Shown: positions 54,123-63,870 of the stretch, one piece after another
Layout: every line of letters starts with the position of its first letter
How positions within the stretch are numbered: the stretch's first letter is position 1
Assembly (NCBI RefSeq): GCF_900166985.1
Contig: NZ_FUZK01000001.1
Span: 124,001-188,000, forward strand
Length of the DNA: 64,000 nucleotides
Reading direction: 5' to 3'
From: Acholeplasma oculi
GTDB lineage: Bacteria; Bacillota_I; Bacilli_A; Acholeplasmatales; Acholeplasmataceae
The notes under the pieces: generated by a model
What the model was told of the DNA's origin: nothing
What the model saw: only the letters and a program-made list of their open reading frames with translations
Databases searched by the model: none
Made by a program: the position numbers and the translations under genes

Positions 54123-55349
54123 ATGGAAACATTAGCTTTAATACTTGCTGGCGGTAAGGGGAGTAGACTCGATATTTTATCAAACAGACGCTCTAAACCT
54201 GCAATGCCATTTGCTGGTAAGTATCGCATTATTGATTTTGCTTTATCAAATTGTAGTCAATCAGGTATATATGATATTGCAATACTAACACAATATCTGC
54301 CATTATCTTTAAATGACCATGTTGGAAGTGGTAAACCATGGGATTTAGACCGTAATAATTCCCAAGTAACCTTGTTACAACCTCATAGCATGTGGTATAA
54401 AGGAACAGCAGATGCTGTTAATAAAAATTTAGAGTTTATCATTAAGAAAAAACCAAAATATGTTTTAATACTTTCTGGAGACCATATTTACAAGATGGAC
54501 TACAGGAAAATGATTGCACATCATAAGGCTACAAATGCTAGACTTACGATTGCTTGTCAAGAAGTTGACATCAAAGAAGTTTCTCGTTTTGGTATTATGA
54601 CTACCAATAGAGATAATGAAATTATTAATTTTGAAGAGAAACCAAAAACATCTAAAAGTAATCTAGCAAGTATGGGAATTTACTTGTTCGATTTAGATTT
54701 TTTAACGGAAGCTTTAAATGCTTTAAAGGATGAAGATTTAGATTTTGGTAAACATATCATTCCTCACTTAATAGAACACACAAAGAAGGCTGTTTATGCA
54801 TATAAATTTAATGATTATTGGAAAGATGTAGGTACATATGATTCTTATTTAGAAGCTAACCTTGAGATGATTAAACCCTATACACCATTAGACTTATATG
54901 ATCCAAGTTGGAAGATTTTTACTAAATCAGAAGAGAAACCACCTGTAAAAGTTTTTGGTGATGCAAATATAGTCGATTCATTAATTTCAAACGGTTGTAT
55001 TATTGAAGGTACAGTTATAAATTCAGTTTTATCACCCGGTGTTAGAATAGGTAAAGGTTCTTTAGTAAAAGACTCAATTATCTTAAATGACACAATTATC
55101 AGTGAAAATGTAACGATTGATAACTGTATTATTGATAAACATGTTGTTGTAGGTCAAAGAACACATATAGGATATGGAAATGATTTTACACCAAATCAAG
55201 AAAAACCCGATGTTTTATCATCAGGTATTACTGTAGTTGAGAAATCCACAATCGTACCAAGCGATATGAGAATCGGTAGAAATTGTAGATTATTTAGAAT
55301 TGGTAAATATACATCAAAAGAAGTACCATCTGGTTCAACTATAAAATAA
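54123..55349 (+). CDS. glgC: Glucose-1-phosphate adenylyltransferase
   Basis: A 408-residue enzyme making ADP-glucose from ATP and glucose-1-phosphate, the committed step to glycogen. LILAGGKGSRLDILSNRRSKPAMPFAGKYRIIDFALSN starts the nucleotide-binding domain, ILSGDHIYKMDY holds the catalytic aspartate, NFEEKPK the sugar-binding site, and the C-terminal third is a left-handed beta-helix (hexapeptide-like INSVLSPGVRIGKGSLV). Only one such protein is present, so it is GlgC rather than the regulatory GlgD. AGGAGG is inside the glgA end. Closed by a bidirectional hairpin. Confidence 0.95.
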   Translation: METLALILAGGKGSRLDILSNRRSKPAMPFAGKYRIIDFALSNCSQSGIYDIAILTQYLPLSLNDHVGSGKPWDLDRNNSQVTLLQPHSMWYKGTADAVNKNLEFIIKKKPKYVLILSGDHIYKMDYRKMIAHHKATNARLTIACQEVDIKEVSRFGIMTTNRDNEIINFEEKPKTSKSNLASMGIYLFDLDFLTEALNALKDEDLDFGKHIIPHLIEHTKKAVYAYKFNDYWKDVGTYDSYLEANLEMIKPYTPLDLYDPSWKIFTKSEEKPPVKVFGDANIVDSLISNGCIIEGTVINSVLSPGVRIGKGSLVKDSIILNDTIISENVTIDNCIIDKHVVVGQRTHIGYGNDFTPNQEKPDVLSSGITVVEKSTIVPSDMRIGRNCRLFRIGKYTSKEVPSGSTIK

Positions 55350-55355
55350 CATGAA

Positions 55356-55384
55356 AAAAGGTATTCAAATTGAATACCTTTTCA
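55356..55384. terminator. Bidirectional terminator after glgC
   Basis: AAAAGGTATTCAA (55356-55368) pairs with TTGAATACCTTTT (55370-55382); in practice the loop takes the middle bases. It serves glgC and the convergent lipoprotein gene. Confidence 0.85.
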
Positions 55385-55393
55385 TTTATTATA

Positions 55394-56353
55394 TTACTTT
55401 TTAGGAAGTTCTTCCCAAAGTGCTACGAAATCAGAAGCAGTGATTGTTACACCAGATACTGAATCGAAATCACCATTATCATTGACAGCAGGGAATTCTT
55501 GGTTAGTAATTAAGTAATCTCCAGCAGTTTTAGCTTGTTGGAAGTACTCTTTACCGATTGGAGAAGCTCCAGCCATACCGTAAGAAGTTCCTAATTGATT
55601 CTTAGTCTTTAATAATTTAGGATTTGCAGTTGTATAGCTAGCCATGAGTGAAACGTTGATATTAGCTGTTTCTGGGTCATTATCATGATCCATAGATTGT
55701 TTTTTAACAAATCCATTTTCAACAATTGCTTTATATCCATAGAAAACATTATTGAAGTAAGCAAGTACAATCTTACCGTTAACTACAACAAATGAACCAA
55801 ATGAATATGCATCCCAAGCACCAGTTGAAACAACTGTTTCTTTAACTGGGTCATAATAATACACAGGTGCGTGATTTGAAGCTGTTGATTTTAGTGAAAC
55901 GAAGTGATACCCTTCTTCGTATTCTCCAGCAGCAACAGGTTCAGAAGCTAACGCTAACTCAGCTAATGTATAGAATTCATCTGTAGTAATGGATACACCA
56001 GCAGGAGCAGGTTCTCTATCATTTACATCACCAGTTTCGATAAACTTATCGATAACGAGTTGAGCTTGTTCATGCCACCATAATGTTGAGTTCATATTAT
56101 AAATATGCTCTTCTGATGCAGTAACTTTATCCTTACCTTGGTAAGTTGCATTTGCATCACCTTCGATATTGAATGCATTCCATTCAGCATCTACAATTTT
56201 GTCACCTTCTTTAACAACAACAACCCAGTAAACCCAAGAAGATGTGTCAGTTGGCGTTTGACTTGCGAAGTAGTAAGTACGTTCAGCAGGTCCACATGCT
56301 GTTAAGAAAACAGCAGCAAGTAAAAATAATATAACGAAAAATCCTTTTTTCAT
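55394..56353 (-). CDS. FMN-binding-type lipoprotein (PplA-like, two domains)
   Basis: A 319-residue lipoprotein (lipobox FLTACGPAE) with two similar FMN-binding-type domains. The second ends in DSVSGVTITASDF, which fits the ApbE flavinylation motif DxxSGxT (D297, T303), so it should carry covalent FMN. The first has the matching position EPAPAGVSITTDEF, where the aspartate and the serine/threonine are lost, so it is probably not flavinylated. Related proteins are the extracellular electron-transfer lipoprotein PplA and pheromone-precursor lipoproteins of Firmicutes. ATG 56353 is favoured because GGAGG precedes it; the earlier ATG overlaps that site. No ApbE gene is in the window. Confidence 0.8.
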   Translation of the reverse strand: MKKGFFVILFLLAAVFLTACGPAERTYYFASQTPTDTSSWVYWVVVVKEGDKIVDAEWNAFNIEGDANATYQGKDKVTASEEHIYNMNSTLWWHEQAQLVIDKFIETGDVNDREPAPAGVSITTDEFYTLAELALASEPVAAGEYEEGYHFVSLKSTASNHAPVYYYDPVKETVVSTGAWDAYSFGSFVVVNGKIVLAYFNNVFYGYKAIVENGFVKKQSMDHDNDPETANINVSLMASYTTANPKLLKTKNQLGTSYGMAGASPIGKEYFQQAKTAGDYLITNQEFPAVNDNGDFDSVSGVTITASDFVALWEELPKK

Positions 56354-56516
56354 AATTTCCTCCATATTTGTATAGGTATCGTTTATTCACACATATTATA
56401 TTTCATTCAGATTATTAAGTCAAAGAAAGTTATAAAAGAAAATGTAAACTATGTGAAAATTAAAACATTGTTTTCAAATATCATTATATGATAAAATAGT
56501 AAGGGCATTGAAAGGT

Positions 56517-58349
56517 ATGAATAACTTGAAATATAACACATTAAACGATAGACAAAAATTTATAAGAAACTTCTCAATTATTGCGCATATAGATCATGGT
56601 AAGTCAACACTGGCTGATCGTATACTAGAAATGACGTCTTCAGTTGAAAAAAGAAAAATGAAAGAACAATTACTTGATTCTATGGATTTAGAGCGTGAGC
56701 GTGGCATTACCATTAAATTAAATGCCGTACAACTCACTTATAAAGCCAAAGATAATCAAGAATATATTTTGCATTTAATAGATACTCCAGGTCACGTAGA
56801 CTTTACTTATGAAGTGTCACGATCTTTAGCAGCTTGTGAAGGTGCTGTTTTAGTCGTAGATGCTGCACAAGGAATACAAGCTCAAACATTAGCAAACGTC
56901 TACCTAGCACTTGATAATAATCTAGAAATTATACCGGTATTAAATAAAATAGACCTACCATCCGCTGAACCTGAAAAAGTTCGAAGAGAAATAGAGGAGG
57001 TCATTGGTATAGATGCATCAAACGCTGTAAAAGCAAGTGGCAAATCAGGTTTAGGTGTTGATGAAATACTTGAGCGTATTATTAAAGATGTAAAGGCACC
57101 AGATGGTGATGAAAATGCACCGCTTCAAGCATTGATTTTTGACTCATTCTTTGATGCTTATCGAGGTGTTGTACCGACAATAAGAGTTATTAACGGTTCT
57201 ATTAAAAAAGGCGATATGATCGAATTTATGGCGACTAAAGCTAAGTTTGAAGTTGTTGAGGTTGGTGTTTACACTCCTACCCAAAAAGTAGTTGATGTAT
57301 TGGGTCCTGGTGATGTAGGTTACCTTACTGCAGCTATTAAAACATTAAATGAAGTCCGTGTGGGTGATACAATTACACATGCAACTAAAAGAGCTGAAAA
57401 ACCACTACCAGGTTATAGAACATTAAATCCAGTTGTATTCTGTGGACTTTACCCAATTGATCCAGATCAATACCAAGATTTAAAAGATGCATTAGAAAAA
57501 CTAAAATTAAATGATGCCTCATTAATTTATGAACCAGAAACTTCTCAAGCATTAGGTTTTGGATTTAGAACAGGGTTCCTAGGATTGTTACATATGGATA
57601 TTATTCAAGAAAGAATATCCAGAGAATTTAATATTGAATTAATTGCAACAGCTCCATCCGTTGTTTATCATGTATATATGACAAATGGTGAGAAAATTCT
57701 AGTTGATAATCCAACATTCTTACCTGATATTCAAAAAATTGATTATATAAACGAGCCTGTTGTTAAAGCAACCATTATGTGTCCAAAAGACTATGTGGGT
57801 TCTGTTATGGATATTTGTCAGAAAAAACGTGGTATATTTATCGATATGAAATATATGGATCAAACCAGAGTATTATTAACATATAGATTACCACTTGCAG
57901 AAATTGTTTATGATTTCTTTGATAAATTAAAATCAAGTACTAAAGGTTATGCTTCATTTGACTATGTATTAGATGGGTATATGGCTTCTGATTTAAGAAA
58001 AATGGATATATTATTAAATGGTGAAGTTGTCGATGCTTTATCGGTTATCGTACATAAAGAGTTTGCATATCAAAGAGGCAAGGCAATTGTTGAGAAATTA
58101 AAAACACTCATACCTCGACAAATGTTTGAAATTCCAGTGCAAGCTGCCCTCGGTGGAAAAATCATTGCTAGAGAAACTATTAAAGCCATGAGAAAAGACG
58201 TTTTAGCTAAATGTTATGGTGGAGATATTTCACGTAAGAAGAAGTTATTGGAAAAACAAAAAGAAGGTAAAAAACGTATGAAGACATTTGGTAGAGTTGA
58301 TATTCCACAAAGTGCTTTCATGGCAATACTTTCAAATTCAGACGATTAA
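56517..58349 (+). CDS. lepA: Elongation factor 4 (LepA)
   Basis: A roughly 610-residue translational GTPase that acts on ribosomes during assembly or stalled elongation. [22 protein letters not shown] is the G1 region, DTPGHVDF G3, NKIDLP G4, SGKSG G5; the C-terminal domain ends [15 protein letters not shown], the usual LepA end. The start is uncertain: ATG 56517 gives a modest N-terminal extension; a TTG at 56508 or 56526 is possible and none has a strong ribosome site. A hairpin closes the gene. Confidence 0.95.
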   Translation: MNNLKYNTLNDRQKFIRNFSIIAHIDHGKSTLADRILEMTSSVEKRKMKEQLLDSMDLERERGITIKLNAVQLTYKAKDNQEYILHLIDTPGHVDFTYEVSRSLAACEGAVLVVDAAQGIQAQTLANVYLALDNNLEIIPVLNKIDLPSAEPEKVRREIEEVIGIDASNAVKASGKSGLGVDEILERIIKDVKAPDGDENAPLQALIFDSFFDAYRGVVPTIRVINGSIKKGDMIEFMATKAKFEVVEVGVYTPTQKVVDVLGPGDVGYLTAAIKTLNEVRVGDTITHATKRAEKPLPGYRTLNPVVFCGLYPIDPDQYQDLKDALEKLKLNDASLIYEPETSQALGFGFRTGFLGLLHMDIIQERISREFNIELIATAPSVVYHVYMTNGEKILVDNPTFLPDIQKIDYINEPVVKATIMCPKDYVGSVMDICQKKRGIFIDMKYMDQTRVLLTYRLPLAEIVYDFFDKLKSSTKGYASFDYVLDGYMASDLRKMDILLNGEVVDALSVIVHKEFAYQRGKAIVEKLKTLIPRQMFEIPVQAALGGKIIARETIKAMRKDVLAKCYGGDISRKKKLLEKQKEGKKRMKTFGRVDIPQSAFMAILSNSDD

Positions 58350-58353
58350 AAAT

Positions 58354-58380
58354 GATATCACTATGTGATATCTTTTTTTT
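58354..58380 (+). terminator. Terminator after lepA
   Basis: GATATCAC (58354-58361) pairs perfectly with GTGATATC (58365-58372) around a three-base loop, followed by eight T. Confidence 0.9.
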
Positions 58381-58390
58381 ACCATATTGA

Positions 58391-58419
58391 TTGACATGAA
58401 TGCGCTTACATGTTACAAT
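58391..58419 (+). promoter_or_regulatory. Strong promoter for the two small genes
   Basis: TTGACA (58391-58396), a 17-base spacer and TACAAT (58414-58419) with an extended TG (58411-58412). One of the closest matches to consensus in the window. Confidence 0.85.
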
Positions 58420-58455
58420 GTATGTGTAATAAAGATTACTGGATGAGGGAATTAT

Positions 58456-58548
58456 ATGAGTGTGAAGATTACGTTCAAACTTAATCATAGTTCAAAGGTT
58501 AATAGTCAAAACATTGACATATTTTTAAATAAAATATTGAGAGGGTAA
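58456..58548 (+). CDS. 30-residue small open reading frame (possible leader peptide)
   Basis: ATG 58456 with GAGGG (58445-58449) at good distance runs 30 codons to TAA 58546-58548. The peptide is basic and polar (MSVKITFKLNHSS at the start, IFLNKILRG at the end) with no signal segment. The stop codon lies in the left arm of a strong terminator hairpin, so ribosomes reaching the stop could affect whether the hairpin forms. A leader-peptide attenuator controlling the next small gene is an inference. Confidence 0.55.
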   Translation: MSVKITFKLNHSSKVNSQNIDIFLNKILRG

Positions 58549-58578
58549 GAATATCTATATTCGTACCCTTTTTTATTG
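58543..58578 (+). terminator. Terminator/attenuator between two small genes
   Basis: GGGTAAGAATA (58543-58553) pairs with TATTCGTACCC (58558-58568) with one mismatch and a TCTA loop, followed by TTTTTTTATT. The 30-codon frame's stop lies inside the left arm. Confidence 0.85.
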
Positions 58579-58596
58579 AAAAAACAGGAGGCCTAT

Positions 58597-58755
58597 ATGA
58601 AATCATCATTATATGATTTAAAGATTGTTAGAGGTGCAAAAGATGCATCTAGAATCATGGATTCAACGTTAACCAATGATCTTGAAATAACACAAGATCG
58701 TCAATTGGATGAAATTTTAGAGAATATTACGAAACAAAACGACCAAGAAAATTAA
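58597..58755 (+). CDS. 52-residue small protein, unknown function
   Basis: ATG 58597 follows a perfect AGGAGG (58586-58591) and the frame runs 52 codons to TAA 58753-58755. The protein is charged and probably helical (YDLKIVRGAKDASRIMD, ITQDRQLDEILENITKQ), without signal or membrane segment. It does not match any family I know. No promoter is visible between the hairpin and its ribosome site, so its expression seems to depend on read-through of the upstream hairpin. A hairpin terminator follows at 58797. Confidence 0.65.
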   Translation: MKSSLYDLKIVRGAKDASRIMDSTLTNDLEITQDRQLDEILENITKQNDQEN

Positions 58756-58796
58756 AATACCTTTTAAATTAGGTTAATTTTCTCCTCTCTCTTTTT

Positions 58797-58834
58797 GAGG
58801 TATCCAAAGTTGGTTGGATACCTCTTTATTTTTG
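58797..58834 (+). terminator. Terminator after the 52-residue protein gene
   Basis: GAGGTATCCAA (58797-58807) pairs perfectly with TTGGATACCTC (58814-58824) around a six-base loop, then TTTATTTTT. The T run flows into TGATATAAT, the extended -10 of hemW. Confidence 0.9.
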
Positions 58835-58863
58835 ATATAATAGAATAAAGCGAGGTAACCTAG

Positions 58864-59955
58864 ATGAAAGGCCTTTATATACATATTCCTTTTTGTGAAT
58901 ATATTTGTCATTACTGTGATTTTGTCAAAAGAGTTCCTAAAAATCAAGATGTGATTGACCAATATTTAATTAAACTTAGAGAAGAAATTTTATCCTATCA
59001 AGAACATTTTAGGACTATTGAAACTATCTTTATCGGTGGTGGAACACCTTCTATGTTAACGGTTGATCAACTTACGTTTCTATTTGATTCACTTACAAAT
59101 ATCAAACCCTTAGAATACTCAATCGAACTCAATCCTGAAAGCTATACACACGAAAAAGGTCTATTATTTAAAAAATATGGAATCAATAGAGTTTCCATGG
59201 GTGTTCAAACATTTGATAACGACTTATTAGTCTATTTAAATCGTGGCCATAAAGAGGAACAAGTTAAAGCAATCATTGATGATTTAAAATCTATTGGTAT
59301 TCCTTATATTTCGATAGATTTGATATTTGCAATACCTGGTCAAACGATGGAACATATCAAGTATGATATTGAGCAATTTAAAAAATTAGACATTACACAT
59401 ATATCTTATTATTCTTTAATACTAGAAGATAAAACTTATTTTTATCATCAGTATTTAAAGGGTAATTTCGAGCCGATGGATGAGGATATGGAAGCTTTGA
59501 TGTATGAATATATCATGAATGCATTAAAGGATCTTGGATATGAGCAATATGAAATCAGTAATTATGCAAAACATGGCCATTATTCATTACATAATTCCAT
59601 TTATTGGACATTAGGTGAATATATTGGTTGTGGCTTAGGAGCACATGGATTTATTGATAATTATCGAACTTATAATGAGCGTGGTATGTCTCAATATATG
59701 GATCATTTTATTAAAGAGAAAGTTTTACAAACAACTGAATTAAAACTACAAGACGAATTAATATTTGGGTTAAGACTCACTAAAGGTATAAATATAGCGT
59801 ATTTAGAAAGTAAATATAATATAAATTTATTTGAAAAATACCCGCAATTAACAGACAAAATTAATATCGGATTAGTTGATATTCATGATGGTAATTTAAG
59901 ATTAACCAAGGAAGGAGTTATGCTTGGTAATCAAGTATTTATGTTATTTGTATGA
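58864..59955 (+). CDS. hemW: HemW-type radical SAM protein (heme chaperone family)
   Basis: A 363-residue radical-SAM protein often mislabelled as coproporphyrinogen III oxidase. The iron-sulfur motif CEYICHYCDF (CxxxCxxC) near residue 11 and the GGGTPSML strand are diagnostic; HNSIYWTLGEYIGCGLGAHGF marks the HemW C-terminal half. HemW lacks the extra residues of true HemN and works as a heme-insertion chaperone; few heme enzymes are expected in a mollicute, so its role here is unclear. GAGG precedes the ATG and an extended -10 TGATATAAT stands upstream. It overlaps the recombinase gene (ATGA). Confidence 0.93.
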   Translation: MKGLYIHIPFCEYICHYCDFVKRVPKNQDVIDQYLIKLREEILSYQEHFRTIETIFIGGGTPSMLTVDQLTFLFDSLTNIKPLEYSIELNPESYTHEKGLLFKKYGINRVSMGVQTFDNDLLVYLNRGHKEEQVKAIIDDLKSIGIPYISIDLIFAIPGQTMEHIKYDIEQFKKLDITHISYYSLILEDKTYFYHQYLKGNFEPMDEDMEALMYEYIMNALKDLGYEQYEISNYAKHGHYSLHNSIYWTLGEYIGCGLGAHGFIDNYRTYNERGMSQYMDHFIKEKVLQTTELKLQDELIFGLRLTKGINIAYLESKYNINLFEKYPQLTDKINIGLVDIHDGNLRLTKEGVMLGNQVFMLFV

Positions 59956-60851
59956 AATATTTAATTAATGATTTTCAATTTTATTTAAGTAATGAACGGG
60001 GGTTATCTAAGAATACATTGAGTGCTTATATGATAGATATTAAAAGCTATGGTCTCTATCTAGAAACATATTATAAAGTAAATGATCCAAAAGATATTGA
60101 AACTAAACACATAGAAGCATTTTTAAAGACCCTCAATAAAAAACAAATATCTTCAAAGACACAAGCAAGAAAGTTAACTTCCATTAAGGCTTTTCACAAA
60201 TTTTTACTCTTAGAAAAAGAAGTTGATACAGACGTCAGTTCTAGAATTAGTGCACCTAAAATCAGTAAGAGTTTACCAACAGTTTTAAGCGTAGATGAAA
60301 TTGTAAGACTATTAGAAGTGATACAAAATGATGCACCATTATCCTTAAGAAATAAAGCATTAATTGAACTTATCTATGGTTCAGGTCTTCGTGTTAGTGA
60401 ACTATTATCTATTAAAATAAAAGATATTCATATGGCTCAAAGTTATGTTATTGTCAGAGGAAAAGGTAACAAAGAACGAATGGTACCTATCTCAGATATG
60501 GCCGTAATTGCTGTTAGAAATTATCTAGTTCGTGGTAGAGAAGAATTACTTAAAGACAAGAATGATTACATGTTTTTAAACCACAATGGATTACCGTTAT
60601 CTCGTGTTGGATTCTTTAAAGTATTAAAGAAATTAGCATTAGAAGCATCAATAGATCCAACACAGATTTCACCACATACATTGAGACATTCATTTGCAAC
60701 ACACTTACTCGAAAATGGTATGGATTTAAGAAGTCTTCAGCTATTATTAGGCCATGAAGATATATCCACAACACAGATTTATACACATATATCACAACAA
60801 AGATTAAAAGAGATTTATCAAAAAACACACCCACGGGCAAAAGGAGAATAA
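59952..60851 (+). CDS. XerC/XerD-type tyrosine recombinase
   Basis: A 299-residue tyrosine recombinase that resolves chromosome dimers at a dif site. The N-terminal SAM-like domain ([17 protein letters not shown]) is followed by the catalytic domain: R in [11 protein letters not shown] in [26 protein letters not shown] (His, Arg), [16 protein letters not shown] (His and nucleophilic Tyr). Length is that of XerC/XerD. It begins inside the hemW stop (ATGA) and ends one base before deoB. Core, not mobile, context. Confidence 0.93.
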   Translation: MKYLINDFQFYLSNERGLSKNTLSAYMIDIKSYGLYLETYYKVNDPKDIETKHIEAFLKTLNKKQISSKTQARKLTSIKAFHKFLLLEKEVDTDVSSRISAPKISKSLPTVLSVDEIVRLLEVIQNDAPLSLRNKALIELIYGSGLRVSELLSIKIKDIHMAQSYVIVRGKGNKERMVPISDMAVIAVRNYLVRGREELLKDKNDYMFLNHNGLPLSRVGFFKVLKKLALEASIDPTQISPHTLRHSFATHLLENGMDLRSLQLLLGHEDISTTQIYTHISQQRLKEIYQKTHPRAKGE

Positions 60852-60852
60852 A

Positions 60853-62046
60853 ATGAGATTTAAAAGAGTTTTTCTTATCGTTATGGACTCTGTTGGAATC
60901 GGAGCTCAACCAGATGCTACATCATATTTTAATGATGGTGTATCCGATATTAATGCACATACTTTAGGACATATTGCAACTAGTATGGATTTAAAGTTAC
61001 CTAATTTAGAAGCGTTAGGTATTGCAAATATAGAACCAATTAAGGGGTTAAAACCAGTCAATTTAAACCAGTCTTATGTTACAAAAATACAAGAAGCATC
61101 ACTTGGAAAAGATACAATGACTGGTCACTGGGAAATGATGGGATTATATATAACTAAACCATTCCAAACATTTACAACCCATGGTTTTCCTGAGGAATTA
61201 ATTAAAGAATTAGAAGAAAAAACTGGTAGAAAAGTAATAGGTAATGTTGCAGCTTCAGGTACTGAAATACTTGTAGAACTTGGTGAAGAACACATGAAGA
61301 CTGGAAATATTATTGTCTATACATCAGCAGATTCAGTATTACAAATTGCTATGCATGAAGAAATTATTCCGATTAAAGAACAATATAAAATATGTGAAAT
61401 CGCTAGAGAAATCACAATGAAACCTGAATGGAAAGTCGGTAGAGTAATCGCAAGACCATTCTTAGGAACTAACAAAACCAACTTTAAACGTACTCCAAAT
61501 CGTCATGATTATGCTTTAAAACCTCATGAAAAAACTACACTAAATTTTCTAGATGAGGCAAATTATGATGTCATAGCTCTCGGAAAAATTAATGATATTT
61601 TTGATGGTTATGGTATCAATAAGTATTCAAAAACTGTTTCAAATGATGATGGTATGAATCAAATTACTGAATGGGCAACTAAAGATTTTAATGGATTATG
61701 CTTCCTAAATTTAGTAGATTTCGATGCATTATATGGACATAGGAGAGACCCAATTGGATATGGAAATGCCCTCATGCAATTCGATAAACAACTCCCTTTA
61801 TTGATGAATAATTTAAATGATGATGACCTATTATTAATCACTGCAGATCACGGTAATGATCCTACATATGTAGGTACAGATCATACAAGAGAATTTGTTC
61901 CATTAATTGCATATAGTAAGTCATTTACTGAAGGTGGAAATCTACCAATATTAACAACTTTCTCAGATATCGCTAGAACGATTTCAGACAATTTTAAAGT
62001 AGAAAAAACTCCATATGGTTCTAGTTTCTTAGGCCTAATTAAGTGA
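60853..62046 (+). CDS. deoB: Phosphopentomutase
   Basis: A 397-residue manganese-dependent enzyme of the alkaline-phosphatase superfamily, interconverting ribose- or deoxyribose-1-phosphate and the 5-phosphate in nucleoside salvage. [13 protein letters not shown] holds the first metal aspartate, [12 protein letters not shown] includes the catalytic threonine, and [22 protein letters not shown] the C-terminal metal ligands. AAGGAG precedes the ATG in the recombinase end. Closed by a hairpin shared with the convergent asparaginase gene. Confidence 0.96.
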   Translation: MRFKRVFLIVMDSVGIGAQPDATSYFNDGVSDINAHTLGHIATSMDLKLPNLEALGIANIEPIKGLKPVNLNQSYVTKIQEASLGKDTMTGHWEMMGLYITKPFQTFTTHGFPEELIKELEEKTGRKVIGNVAASGTEILVELGEEHMKTGNIIVYTSADSVLQIAMHEEIIPIKEQYKICEIAREITMKPEWKVGRVIARPFLGTNKTNFKRTPNRHDYALKPHEKTTLNFLDEANYDVIALGKINDIFDGYGINKYSKTVSNDDGMNQITEWATKDFNGLCFLNLVDFDALYGHRRDPIGYGNALMQFDKQLPLLMNNLNDDDLLLITADHGNDPTYVGTDHTREFVPLIAYSKSFTEGGNLPILTTFSDIARTISDNFKVEKTPYGSSFLGLIK

Positions 62047-62070
62047 ATATAAGTTTACTATATATAAACA

Positions 62071-62096
62071 AAAGTGCATTAAATGCACTTTTTTTA
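62071..62096. terminator. Bidirectional terminator between deoB and ansA
   Basis: AAAGTGCAT (62071-62079) pairs perfectly with ATGCACTTT (62083-62091), followed by TTTTTAA on the plus side; A-rich before. Confidence 0.85.
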
Positions 62097-63074
62097 ATCG
62101 AAATATTTACGTAAATCTGATAAATTATTATGTTGTTCAAGCGCCATCATAAGAAGTAGTCTAGCTTTTTGACTAGGTAAATTTCCTGAAAATAAGACGC
62201 CTAAACTCTTTAAGTGATGTCCTCCACCTTCATATGCATACGTATCAAATACTCTACCTTTTGGACATCTTGAAGTAAGAACAACAGGTACCCCATTTGA
62301 TATAGCATGCTTAATTCCCTCTAGCATCATTGGAGGTACATTACCACGTCCCAGTGCTTCTAATACGATACCATCAACCTTATCATCAATGAGGAAATTG
62401 ATGATATTTGATGTGGATCCAGTAGCAACTTTGATAATTTCCACCCTTTTTGTAAGTTTAGTAATTTTAATATTTGGTTTAGTATATGTATTCAATCTAT
62501 GATAGATAACATCTTTAGAATCAACGATTCCAAGAGGACCAAATTCTAATGACTTGAATGTATCAAGAGCGACCGTATGTGTTTTGACAACCTCAGACGC
62601 AGAATTGATCTCATCATTTAAGACAAGTAATACTCCACGGGTTTTTGAGTCATCAGACGCAGCCACTAATATAGATGATACGATATTGGAAAAACCATCA
62701 TATCCAAGCTCAGATATGTTCCTCATTGAACCTGTTAGAACGATAGGAGTTTCTATATTAAAGTAAATTTCTAAGAAGTAAGCTGTCTCCTCAATTGTAT
62801 CAGTTCCATGCGTTATAACGATTCCATCGTATTTTTCAACACTAATTTTTGATTCAATAAGTTTAGCAAGTTTAAACATATGTTCAGGTGTAATATAAGG
62901 ACTTGGTAAATAAGTTAGCTCATGATAGTCAATTTCAATGTCTAAAAGCTTGTCTTTAATCTGTTCAATTAAGTTTATATTGCCACTAGACATCACCGTT
63001 CTCATTGTATTTAGATCATTCATCATGGCTATTGTACCGCCAGTAAATATTACTAAAACTCGTTTTTTATTCAT
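62094..63074 (-). CDS. ansA: Type I L-asparaginase
   Basis: A 326-residue cytoplasmic asparaginase. The two threonine motifs are intact: VIFTGGTIAMM at the N-terminus and ITHGTDTIEETAYFLE near residue 86. It has no signal peptide, supporting the cytoplasmic AnsA form, and releases aspartate and ammonia. Convergent with deoB. Upstream lies a long spacer with few signals; an AGGTGATT stretch precedes the ATG. Confidence 0.93.
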   Translation of the reverse strand: MNKKRVLVIFTGGTIAMMNDLNTMRTVMSSGNINLIEQIKDKLLDIEIDYHELTYLPSPYITPEHMFKLAKLIESKISVEKYDGIVITHGTDTIEETAYFLEIYFNIETPIVLTGSMRNISELGYDGFSNIVSSILVAASDDSKTRGVLLVLNDEINSASEVVKTHTVALDTFKSLEFGPLGIVDSKDVIYHRLNTYTKPNIKITKLTKRVEIIKVATGSTSNIINFLIDDKVDGIVLEALGRGNVPPMMLEGIKHAISNGVPVVLTSRCPKGRVFDTYAYEGGGHHLKSLGVLFSGNLPSQKARLLLMMALEQHNNLSDLRKYFD

Positions 63075-63639
63075 ATAATCACCTCATTTATATTATATAA
63101 CAAGTCGATATCATTTATTTAAAGAAACTCACAATATATATATCATCATTTACTTGATTATAGATGCTTTATATCAAAAGCAGCACTTAGACCTTTAAAT
63201 TCATGTTATTTTCATTTCCAACTTTTCCACACATTAGCAATCCACCGCACCACTAGGCTGTGAAATACTAGTTAACATAATATACATTATAGGAACAAAA
63301 ATATAATTACAAAGAGGGTTCTTATGGCATTTAATGGATACATGAAACCTAAAATGAATATATTTAAATGCTGATTTTAATGGTTTTTTTCATAATAAAA
63401 TACATCTTATTCCGTCGTTGAGTATATTTAACGTTTTGAAGAGAGGATTATTAGCGTTTGAACTACTTATACCTTCATGATTACATATCCCACACACGCA
63501 TAAGTCATGAGAGTCCATTATGACCTAAATTCACTATAATTATGTCTTACTTCTTCTACTACTTTCTATAGGTATATATATAATTTCAATCAATCTACTC
63601 AAAATAAAAAAAATGAGTATTAGATAGGAACCAAATGAA

Positions 63640-63792
63640 ATGAAAGATTCCTCAACCGCTTCTCAGAAAATAAACCTTGATCATTATTGGAATCACTTTG
63701 CCATAGAGAGTTTAATTGACGGGTTTAACAATTTTAAACTAAAATCATTTTTTGAGTCAATAAAAATAAAAAAATGTATGTTTAGTATTTAA
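63640..63792 (+). CDS. Doubtful 50-residue open reading frame
   Basis: ATG 63640 has a weak TAGGA upstream, and the frame (KINLDHYWNHFAIESL in the middle, lysine-rich end) runs 50 codons to TAA 63790-63792. It overlaps the left arm of a strong hairpin. Low support; could be chance or a decayed gene. Confidence 0.25.
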   Translation: MKDSSTASQKINLDHYWNHFAIESLIDGFNNFKLKSFFESIKIKKCMFSI

Positions 63793-63826
63793 TTACAGTG
63801 TATACATTTACTAAACATACATTTTT
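63770..63826. terminator. Perfect 18-base inverted repeat (terminator or element end)
   Basis: AAAAATGTATGTTTAGTA (63770-63787) and its exact reverse complement (63809-63826) flank a 21-base loop. It can act as terminator in both directions, though no clear gene ends here. Confidence 0.7.
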
Positions 63827-63838
63827 GACATTGACTAA

Positions 63839-63860
63839 TAAAAAAAGTGCTTGCGCACTT
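63839..63860 (-). terminator. Terminator of the yneF-like gene
   Basis: On the minus strand AAGTGC, GCAA loop, GCACTT (63845-63860), then TTTTTTT. The GCAA tetraloop stabilises it. Confidence 0.85.
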
Positions 63861-63870
63861 GATTTATAAA

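Larger units (their letters stand above)
63075..63870. other. 0.8 kb spacer with little coding content
   Basis: No convincing gene. It holds a 16-codon frame with a good ribosome site (AGAGGG, ATG near 63324), the 50-codon frame at 63640, and a strong inverted repeat. Worn fragments of old coding sequence are possible on either strand, but none is recognisable. Confidence 0.5.

Noticed and set aside
58864-59955. True coproporphyrinogen III oxidase (HemN)
   Set aside because: The CxxxCxxC form, shorter length and linkage match HemW; no other heme-synthesis gene is present.
59952-60851. Tyrosine recombinase as phage or transposon integrase
   Set aside because: Length, motifs and linkage with hemW and deoB fit XerC/XerD; no element ends flank it.
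63324-63374. 16-codon frame with a ribosome site
   Set aside because: Too short to support as a gene without conservation; listed only in the spacer description.
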